This document shows positions 10,032-17,094 of a stretch of 38,012 nt of DNA, in pieces (position 1 is the stretch's first letter; every line of letters begins with the position of its first letter). A model generated the notes under the pieces. That model saw only the letters and a program-made list of their open reading frames with translations, was not told where the DNA came from and made no database searches. The translations under genes and the position numbers were made by a program. The stretch is taken from NCBI GenBank assembly GCA_015501075.1, contig JADNYJ010000312.1, forward strand, positions 1 through 38,012, read 5' to 3'. Source of the DNA: Gymnopilus junonius. Its lineage: Eukaryota > Basidiomycota > Agaricomycetes > Agaricales > Galerinaceae.

Positions 10032-10230
10032 ATAAGGAAAGCAATATTTATTATGCTATAGATCACATTTTAGTTAATAGTATTTACATGGTAAATGTAT
10101 GCTACTGAGCTTTGTACTGGGAGATATGAGAGAAGGAACACCCAATCCTTCAAATACCAGCTTGCATCTTCACTTGAGGAAGGGGCAATGCACCAAACAG
10201 AGAGGAGGAAGAATGATGAGCATTGAGCCA

Positions 10231-10969
10231 TAGTGTTTGAAAGTCCAGTCTGGTCTGGTTTTTGGGTGCCCAAGGACCCTAACCAAGACTGAGACCAGTT
10301 AGGTAAAATTAGAAATGTCTAAATAACTGGACTGGACTGCAACTAACCAGTCTTGATCAGTCTTGTGCAGTTATTTGCAGTTATATAACCGGTTTTAACT
10401 GGTTATAACCGGTTTTAACTGGTTATAACCGGTTTTAACTGGTTATAACCGGTTTTAACTGGTTATAACCGGTTTTAACTGGTTATAACTGGTTTTAACT
10501 GGTTATAACCGGTTTTAACTGGTTATAACCGGTTTTAACTGGTTATAACCGGTTTTTTTGGCATAAATAATTGTCTCGTAGTGTAAGCTAAATGAATCAC
10601 AATTTTTACGGTCAAAACGGGCCCAAGAACATCACAAACAGTTGAGAAATGATAAAATTAGAGCAAATTCGATGATTTTCGCGAGTATTACTGTAACTTT
10701 CTTAATTCTCAACTGAATTTTACGTTTTTTGCGTCGTTCGGAAGCTATAATATGTGGATATAATCGTGCAAAATTTCAGAATTTTATGACCGGTCCTAAC
10801 TGGTTAAAACCAGTTTTAAGCGGTTACAAAAATTCTAAAATCCAGACTAACTGCTAACTGGACCACAGTTACAGTTACAATTGGTTAGTATATTTTGTGG
10901 TTAGCATCAGTTAAAGTCCGGTTCAGTCTTGGTTAATTTCTGGTTAATTAACCAGACTTCCAAACACTA
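10231..10969. mobile_element. palindrome-rich MITE-like element with 9-bp flanking repeat
   Basis: The ends are inverted: TAGTGTTTGAAAGTC at the left, and TAGTGTTTGGAAGTC at the right read on the other strand. A 9-bp direct repeat ATTGAGCCA flanks it at 10222-10230 and 10970-10978. A hAT element would give 8 bp, so the ninth base may be chance; a 9-bp duplication would suggest a Mutator-like source. There is no coding capacity. The interior contains the 20-bp tandem array, the short inverted motifs AACCGGTT and ACTGGTT on both sides, and a less repetitive 200-bp centre. Confidence 0.78.
10383..10557. repeat. 20-bp tandem array of palindromic half-sites, 10-bp register
   Basis: At least eight units of GGTTTTAACTGGTTATAACC fill 10391-10550, with partial units on each side. 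Every tenth base starts a GGTT, so the recognition-like half-site repeats about once per DNA helical turn. GGTTATAACC is itself a perfect palindrome. One unit carries a single C-to-T change (10490). Such arrays are typical of transposase-binding subterminal repeats, although this one is unusually regular. Confidence 0.92.
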
Positions 10970-11009
10970 ATTGAGCCAACATTGAGCAGAGGTGGTCATC
11001 ATAATCAGG

Positions 11010-11089
11010 TGACATCATGACACATTTAATGTGAGTCAGTGTCCCCTTCATGGGGGACGCTGACTCATGTTAAATGGGTCATGATGTCA
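11010..11089. repeat. 80-bp near-perfect hairpin
   Basis: Arms of about 37 bp (11010-11046 and 11051-11089) are complementary with only a few mismatches, around a 4-base TTCA centre. The outer arms read TGACATCATGAC and GTCATGATGTCA. It lies just right of the MITE-like element, inside the composite insertion. It could be a foldback end of a degraded element or a source of hairpin RNA; no function is shown. Confidence 0.75.
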
Positions 11090-11124
11090 ATCTTGGGAAG
11101 CAGGCAGCAAACTCAGCTGCTCTG

Positions 11125-11214
11125 TGGTGCTCTGAGCTTCTCCTGGCTCAGGTTCCTCAACAGTAGATACAGTATTTTATAATTGACTTCTAAATCTTAA
11201 TGTATTCAAGAATT
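11125..11214 (+). repeat. 90-bp direct repeat, copy 2 (LTR-like)
   Basis: This is the second copy of the 9941-10031 repeat. The stretch 10110-11220, once the 10231-10969 element is removed, would form one continuous block ending here. That block may be a single solo LTR hit by a MITE. A part of the block (10125-10215) is related to 1735-1830. Confidence 0.55.
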
Positions 11215-14200
11215 ATTATACTACAAAACATAGTACTTTACATAAAAAACTATATTACAAGGACCTGGACTGGTCTTTTGTAGCCCTCAATTTACACTTC
11301 AAAATGCACTTAAGATCAAGTAAATTGACTTGAGGAATGAGGACCAAATCAAGATTAGAAATTATTTAATTTGTAGGATCCTCATATTTATCAACACTCT
11401 AGCAGGAAAAAAGGCATAGAGTGACGCATTTTGCACCTTAAACTTATCAGAATTTTGTAATCCTATACTCATTGGAAAGGTATCAAATAGTACTGTCTAA
11501 TTCCCAGCTGAGCGTGTCTCAAATCCATGCAGTTTGAGTGCAAGGAAATTTCGAAGATTTGACCACTATTTTCGCTTTTTTGACAATTATATTTGTTTCA
11601 GTGCCTTATACCCCATGCCAGAAGACTTGCAAGGGCTCAAAAAAAAGGTATAAATATGTAAAATACAATAGCCAAAGAAGATTTACGATTTTTAGCGTGA
11701 GTGAAGTACCAGACATTTCCGAAGGTTTCATTTTTTCTGCTGGATTATAATTTCAGCTGTATTACACTATGTTAATCTCATCTATCTGCCATGAATTATA
11801 CACCTAGAGATTTGTATTAATGAGTAGAACAAGCCTACATAATTTGTTTTGAAGATTTGCAACCAGGAGGACCACTATTTACAAATCTATTAACATCCTC
11901 CCACAGGCAGAATATGTTTTCATATATTCTAGGCCATGGTTTACCATGTTCCACTGGGTACTTCTGGACAAATAAAATACCCCCAGGAAGCTATAGATGT
12001 CTATTATTTTTCTAGAATATAAGCCATGTCAGAATGTGTGAGTGAAGCACAGCATCTGCTGCATATATGGTCAAAATTGAATATTTATAGGCTATTTGGC
12101 TAGTATTGTGTCTTCCACCCCACTATACCTTGAAAATTTGGTACCATTGGATTTATAATAATTAGTAAATAACATCCGAACACTCAGAAGGGGAGGAACA
12201 AAAGATTTGGAGGGGAGGGCAAGCAAAAAGGCAAAAAAGGTGAATTAATGGCTATTTCCAAAATTGACCAAGACACAATAAATTTCATTAAAAGTTCATA
12301 TCTCAGCCAATTGTGGTTTGTTCTAGCTGATCTTTAACTTTTTTTAACTGTACAGTCAATCTAAAATTTACTACCAACTTAGATTTATATATTTTAAAGC
12401 CTTTTTCACTGAAAAACCAGTCTTAAACTGGTTTAAACTGATTAATTAAGCTGTGAAGCAGCCATCACTAAGACTGCATACCTGGTCCTCATTTTTCCAT
12501 GCAAGGCAATGGCCCTCAACCTCCAAGTCTTGAAGAATGGATAGTGCAGAAATCATGAGAGGGAGACAATGATGGTGATGATGAGCCACTAGAGGTTTGG
12601 GAGGACTTTCAAGGGGGCTTGATGGAGGACAAGATAAAGGATTTGGATGTTAGTATTCAGCCTGTGAGGTTGATGTTGGTCAAGGTCTGTTGATTCTAAC
12701 CCTAACCCAGGCATGTGACTAATCCAAACTGACACAGCTGTGCAAGTTCACATTCACCATCAAAAACTCTACCACTATCCTTCTTCCTGAATGGTACCAA
12801 ATGCTCAAGGCCCTCAAGCTCCCTGAATGCATCATGCCACATGATGTGTCGATGCAATGGAACTTGATCTATGACATGCTGGAGTTCACTACCCAGTACC
12901 ACACTGCAATCAATTCAATGATGGCTGCATGCAATTTCGATCTTCACAAGTAGGAGTTGGTTCCAGCTGAATGGAGGATTGCTAGGGAGCTGAGGGATGT
13001 TTTAAAGGTGAGCCATTAGCAATGTCTTTTGTTTTATCTTACTGATTTCTTTGACAAACAGATCTTTAAAGACATGACACTCTTTTTTTCATGTGGAACC
13101 CCCAACCTCACCACTGTGATACCCACTATGGACCACATTGACAAGGTCCTCACAATGTCTTCTGAAAGCCCTTATCAGTTCTTGCTCACCATCCATGCTA
13201 CCCTTGCAATTGGCAAGAAAGCTATGAACAAGTATTACAACAAGACAGATCACTCAGAAGTGTACCATATTGCCATGGGTATGTTTATTTTTTTCTTTTA
13301 CTTTCTACTTACTAACTTCATGTATTCAGTGCTTCATCCCCACCACAAGCTCGACTACTTCCAGAAACACGATTGGGATGCTGCTTGGATTGACACCACC
13401 TGCCAAATTGTCCATGATGAGTTCAAACACTCATACACCCCAATAGCTGCAGAGACTGATGCAAGCAGCATGGATGTGGATGAGGATGATGCCATGAGTC
13501 TTCCTTTATTTTCTTTCTTTCTTCTTCCACCAACCACCCTTCTTTGCAGACCTCATCAAAGTTGAAAAACATATTCGATGACCTCCCTGATCTGGCACCA
13601 GCCTCTTCCAACATCCATGATGAGCTTGACCATTACCTGTCTGCTGGTGTCAAGGATGTCAAGGATGGCCTCAAGTGGTGGTTTGACTGGTGTGCCACCT
13701 TCCCTCATCTCTCACATATGGCATGCAACTATCTGTCAATTCCTGGTAAGCTTGATTTACTTATTTCTACTACTTTATATTTCTTATTGATGATATATTC
13801 TAGCTACAACTGTTGGCATTGAATGTGTCTTCAGCCAAGGCCATCTTGTCCTTCCCCATGTTTGCAACTGTCTTACCAGTCAGACTACACATGCACTTAT
13901 GTGCCTTGGGGCCTGGAGTGTATTGGGTCTCATAAAGGATGCAGACATTAAGGCTGCACTGGAAGATGAGGTTGATGGACCTGAAGAAGCACTCCCTGCA
14001 GGGTGGGATGCTATTCTTGCTTGTCATTAACTGTAGTTAGACTCATTTTTGTCATTATTTACCATTTCTGCAAATTTTGAGCCTAACCCATAGGGCAGAC
14101 CCTTGCAGGTTTTCATACCCTCCAAACCCCTGAAACCCTTGACCCATACCTGGAAAAACCCATACCCCTCAGAAGAGGGTAAGGGTTCCTTGGGTATGGG

Positions 14201-14246
14201 TGTGGGTAGCAAAAAAATACCTGAGGGTTACCCATGACAATCACTA

Positions 14247-14410
14247 GCAAAGCCCAAGAATGTGCTGGTTATCTCCAAAGCCCATAGCACTCAGCAAGTC
14301 TTTTTGTGAGTGTATTTTAGCCTTTTTGCCTTTGGCATTTGTTTTGAAGCATTGCTCCTAGAAATTCAACCACACCCAGAATGGATGACCCTGCTATTGC
14401 AATGTCTTTG
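14247..14410 (+). pseudogene. second and third coding pieces of the split gene
   Basis: The exon continues from 14247 (the hAT target duplication GCAAAGCC) through codons KNVLVISKAHSTQQVF to a donor GTGAGT at 14306. A 56-nt intron ends in CTAG at 14361. The next exon reads NSTTPRMDDPAIAMSL and stops at the border of gypsy copy B with CTTTG. The frame continues not in copy B but in the minus-strand piece at 2276. The upstream end continues from the minus-strand piece at 16052. The phase across the intron is correct. I do not recognise the protein. Confidence 0.58.
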
Positions 14411-14897
14411 TGTTATATACACGCCTCCGACCAACTCTGATCTCTGACCATACAAACTCTGACTTCATAATCTCCTCGAAATACTACAAGTCCCAGAACA
14501 CATAGACACTTAAGCTACACATAGCTAGATGACTCTGAGTAGCACAGGATAACTTATATGTTTGCTGCTCACTAGTACACATATGGTCTCCACTTAGTTT
14601 CCTCCATAGTATAAAAACCATAGAACTATTATTAGGTACCTCAGTTCATATATTGTTCATTAATCAATCCATGCTCTCTACTCTGCTCTCTCCTCTGACC
14701 TGATTCCAAAATTTGAGACAATGTCCAGACAATGGAGTGCAACACATACATTGAAGCTGAAGTCTCAAACCTACATCTACATACATTTATGCTTCATAAC
14801 CAACTCCGACACTGACATACTCCAACATAGCTCTGACGTGGATCTCCTCTGCTCCACTCTGCCTCTCCCTCTGCTCCATTTAAGCACGACTTTAACA
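14411..14897 (+). repeat. 5' LTR of gypsy copy B with TATA box and probable start of R
   Basis: The LTR starts TGTTATATACACGCC and ends GACTTTAACA. A TATA box (TATAAAAA, 14610-14617) is followed 33 bp later by AGTTCATATAT (14643-14653), a plausible transcription start. Those 11 bases are exactly complementary to the site immediately after the LTR. Confidence 0.9.
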
Positions 14898-14899
14898 GT

Positions 14900-14910
14900 A
14901 TATATGAACT
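14900..14910 (+). promoter_or_regulatory. self-complementary primer-binding site, gypsy copy B
   Basis: ATATATGAACT lies two bases after the LTR and is an exact 11-nt complement of 14643-14653, near the inferred mRNA 5' end. This is the arrangement of Tf1-type self-priming, where the mRNA 5' end folds onto the primer-binding site and is cut to form the primer. Confidence 0.62.
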
Positions 14911-14934
14911 CATACTGCTTCTGGACTCCCAACT

Positions 14935-15837
14935 ATGGCCACCTCAACATCCTGTACTACTGCCAACTCCCATATAGCTGGACAAAATGAATCCCGCAAC
15001 ATCGCAATTCAAAATGTCAGAAACTACCCTGACCATCCAAACACACAAACTCCAACCTGCCTCAGCACCCTGACTCCTTTTGCCCTCGGGACCCTCATCA
15101 ATGAGACAAGCCAGTCCCAACCCATTGCCACCTTCTGGTTCTCCTGGTGGTGAACCCAACCCTGACGATGATGGAGATGATTTTGACCCCCACTCTGATG
15201 ATCACTCCAATCACAACTCTGACCACGACACCACTCCGAACCTCGCTGAAGCTTTGATGCTCATGACCAAAGAGCTCAAGCATCGCGATACTCCAAGGGG
15301 CACCAAAACCAAAGCATGCAAGCCCAACACTTTTGATGGCTCTGACACATGCAACTTAATGGCTTTATTTTACAGTGCAACCTTTACTTCAGAAACAACT
15401 GCACCTACACCACTGATGAAGACAAGGTTATGTTCACACTTTACTATCTTCATGGCCTTGCAATGGAATTTTTTGAGTCTGCAATCCTGGACTCAACAAC
15501 TTTTGAACCATGGATGGACAACTGGCAAGCCTTTATTGGCATGCTGAAGTCTGAATTTGGTCCATTTGATCCAACCTCTAATGCTGCTGTTGCCCTTGAA
15601 AATTTGAAGATGCCTGAGAACCAAAGGATCATCAAGTACAATATTGAATTCAAGTGCTTGGCTATTCACTCACACTGGGACAGCATTGCTCTCCGACACT
15701 GCTACTACTCCAGTCTGGTGGAATGCATCAAAGACATAATGGCTAGCCGTGGCAAGCCACAAACTCTCAAAGCCCTTCGAGAGCTCGCCCAAGACATTGA
15801 CACTCACTATTGGGAATGCATCCACGAGAAGCCCTGA
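14935..15837 (+). pseudogene. gag: gag of gypsy copy B
   Basis: Nearly identical to the gag of copy A. Differences I can see are one extra T in a T run near 15080, which shifts the frame after TCLSTLTP; loss of one 30-bp Asp/His-Asn repeat unit; and Lys to Glu near the end (ECIHEKP). It shares with copy A the frameshift in the capsid region near 15345. The zinc knuckle is absent because the deletion removed it. With two frameshifts no full Gag can be made, so any mobility would need Gag supplied in trans. Confidence 0.88.
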
Positions 15838-15923
15838 CAGGACAAGAATGCACAAAAGTCCTCTGACAAAACATCCAATTGGACCTGCCTCTCCCTCTGA
15901 TCCATTTAGGCAAGACTTTAACA

Positions 15924-16044
15924 GCTGTGACCCACCTCTTTGGGTAAGGGTTTTGAGAGGGTTGGCTAATGCCTACCCTGACCCTTACCCCTTCTACCCC
16001 TACCCACTACCCCCATGGGTAGGCTATACCCTTGCCAATCACTA
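15924..16044. mobile_element. distal end of the hAT transposon
   Basis: This is the 121-bp remainder of the hAT element to the right of gypsy copy B. It is filled with GGGTA/TACCC-type subterminal repeats and ends in the terminal inverted repeat, which reads TAGTGATTGGCAAGGGTA from the outside. It is followed by GGCTTTGC (16045-16052), the partner of the duplication at 14247-14254. Confidence 0.72.
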
Positions 16045-16127
16045 GGCTTTGCTGCCTTGTTCTTTCTTCTCTTGGAGCTCATTGGCTGTCTCAAGTGCAC
16101 TGGAGGTGTGCCTGAGGCATCTGACAT
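16045..16127 (-). pseudogene. first exon of the split gene
   Basis: On the minus strand ATG at 16125-16127 opens MSDASGTPPVHLRQPM, followed by a basic run SSKRRKNKAAK that would suit nuclear localisation. The frame reaches the hAT target duplication and continues in phase in the plus-strand piece at 14255 (PKNVLVISK). This start was chosen because it is the first ATG of the open frame, and a hAT-like element sits just upstream at 16137. The protein family is not recognised. Confidence 0.55.
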
Positions 16128-16136
16128 TACTACAGG

Positions 16137-16741
16137 CAGTGTTGTACCTAAGGCCTAAGGGTGAGAAACATTTAAGCCTTAATAACATATTAAGTTAAAT
16201 CTTAGAATGGCTCAAGGAGGATCCTAACCCTTAGTTAAGGTCTTGAAAATGACTCATCTGATTTATCTGGGATGGTAAAATCTAGAGAAGGATGGCAGAA
16301 GGAGATGGCAAAATGGGTACAGAAGCAAGGAGAACATACTGATAATGGAACAGACTCAGATGATGATGATGATGTGCTATCAATGGTGATGTATGGTCAT
16401 GGGAGGTCAAAATGGTTGCTGTGGTCATTGGATCTTTTGTTTGGTGGATGGAAAGAGTTGAGTATTGATGAGCAAACAAGATGGTCTAGGAGGCAGAATG
16501 CATATATGGAGGAGGCAAGGCTTATGGAGTTGCTTGCAGATGAGGAAGCAGATGAGAATCCAGTGCCAGATGATGGGGAGTTAGAGGGTTTGGGCAATGA
16601 CTTCGAAGGCTGACAGGCCATACTATTTTTGGCCAAAACCTTATTAACATCTTAGAATCAACCCTTAATTAACATTGAATTTAAGAGGTTAAGTCTTAAG
16701 AATGAAAATTGAGGTTAATAACCCCTTAGAATACAACACTG
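16137..16741 (+). mobile_element. hAT-like element with its own short ORF
   Basis: The ends are inverted repeats: CAGTGTTGTACCTAAGG at the left, and CAGTGTTGTATTCTAAGG at the right read on the other strand. CAGTG-type termini are typical of hAT elements. The flanks ACTACAGG and CTACCAGG are similar but not identical (they align with one gap), so the target duplication is uncertain or decayed. It sits a few bases upstream of the start codon of the split minus-strand gene. Confidence 0.6.
16272..16613 (+). CDS. small acidic protein carried by the hAT-like element
   Basis: The 113-codon frame lies wholly inside the element. It opens MVKSREGWQKEMAKWV, has an Asp run (DSDDDDD) at residues 28-34, a Trp-rich middle (SKWLLWSLDLLFGGWKEL), and a helical Glu/Arg segment (RWSRRQNAYMEEARLMELL). 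It ends acidic. It lacks a transposase catalytic region. It may be the fragment of a second transposon protein or a captured gene. There is no recognised family. The frame is intact, unusual in this window. Confidence 0.4.
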   Translation: MVKSREGWQKEMAKWVQKQGEHTDNGTDSDDDDDVLSMVMYGHGRSKWLLWSLDLLFGGWKELSIDEQTRWSRRQNAYMEEARLMELLADEEADENPVPDDGELEGLGNDFEG

Positions 16742-17094
16742 CTACCAGGCCTCAAAAATAGAATTTCGAAGCACAAATAATAAATTTTTTTAAGCCATGC
16801 CGGAGCCCCCCCTACCTCATGTCATGGATCAACTTCCCAGAGCTCCCTTGATTTAGAAGCCCAAAATGGGTCACTCAATCCTGTGATGCTCAGAATCAGG
16901 TTCTGCTGCAGAATGAAACACTTGAAAAATTTTGACTCTTCATCCACCATCTAATGCTGGGCACACCACAGCAGAAAGTCAAAGAATGCTCACTGGAGGT
17001 CATTGAGAGCTCACAGCTCTCAGAATTAGAGGTAGTGTCATGTCTTTCATATGAAACTCTTATCATTTGCTCACAAAGACTTTATCAGTTGACA
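16742..17094. other. intergenic, with a 19-bp dispersed segment
   Basis: No gene is supported here. The stretch contains a C-rich tract (about 16805-16812) and the segment ACTTCCCAGAGCTCCCTTG (16832-16850), whose reverse complement lies at 287-305. Both copies lie next to a C-rich run, which suggests the same short repeat family. The remainder is probably the upstream region of the following plus-strand gene. Confidence 0.35.

Larger units (their letters stand above)
9661..12540. mobile_element. composite insertion inside the hAT transposase (no gene seen)
   Basis: The transposase frame stops near a run of C followed by A (about 9663-9683) and resumes near 12550. Between them lie an AT-rich tract, two related 90-bp direct repeats (9941-10031 and 11125-11214), a MITE-like element (10231-10969), an 80-bp foldback (11010-11089), and about 1.2 kb (11220-12480) in which I see no gene and no clear repeat. 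The ends and target duplication of the outer insertion could not be fixed. The direct repeats look like parts of solo or truncated LTRs, possibly of a copia-type element. Confidence 0.5.
9115..14030 (+). pseudogene. hAT transposase, interrupted by a 2.9-kb insertion
   Basis: The N-terminal part starts MPSTTPVSENN (9115) and reaches the hAT core with DNASNNDTMLEHLSELV and FPGAANQMHCFRHTISI (9410-9530), stopping near 9660. The rest resumes near 12550 with PVRLMLVK. It then reads through KNSTTILLPEWYQMLK, PNLTTVIPTMDHIDKVL and the C-terminal dimerisation region IPATTVGIECVFSQG...HALMCLGAWS, ending at TAA 14028-14030. Short introns are evident, for example 13746-13803, which joins IP to ATTVG in phase. 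A TAG interrupts the frame near 12950. The hAT C-terminal signature and the DN motif make the family clear. It would cut and paste by recognising the TAGTG termini; this copy cannot make a full protein. Confidence 0.82.
8898..14246 (+). mobile_element. hAT transposon, main part, inside an inverted segment
   Basis: This segment carries a hAT transposase (9115-14030) and one terminus at 14246. Read outwards-in, that terminus is TAGTGATTGTCATGGGTA, with GGGTA/TACCC-rich subterminal repeats at about 14085-14246. The other terminus is not adjacent: it lies at 16044 as TAGTGATTGGCAAGGGTA. The 8-bp flanks GCAAAGCC (14247-14254) and GGCTTTGC (16045-16052) are exact reverse complements, as expected of a target duplication after one end has been inverted. 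Without gypsy copy B the element would be about 5.5 kb including its own insertions. Confidence 0.72.
14411..15923 (+). mobile_element. gypsy copy B: gag-only deletion derivative
   Basis: A complete 5' LTR (14411-14897) and gag are followed directly by only about 40 bp of LTR 3' end (about 15884-15923). Protease, RT, integrase, chromodomain, antisense gene and most of the 3' LTR are missing. The junction lies where gag-side and LTR sequences share a few bases (CTCTG-like), suggesting a short-homology deletion. The flanking 5-mers are CTTTG on the left and GCTGT on the right. They match each other only after the segment 8898-14410 is turned around, when GCTGT pairs with ACTGT (4 of 5). It is head-to-head with copy A and nearly identical to it over LTR and gag. 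Confidence 0.9.

Noticed and set aside
10381..10560. CRISPR-like array
   Set aside because: The repeat is a pure 20-bp tandem with no unique spacers, and the genome is eukaryotic.
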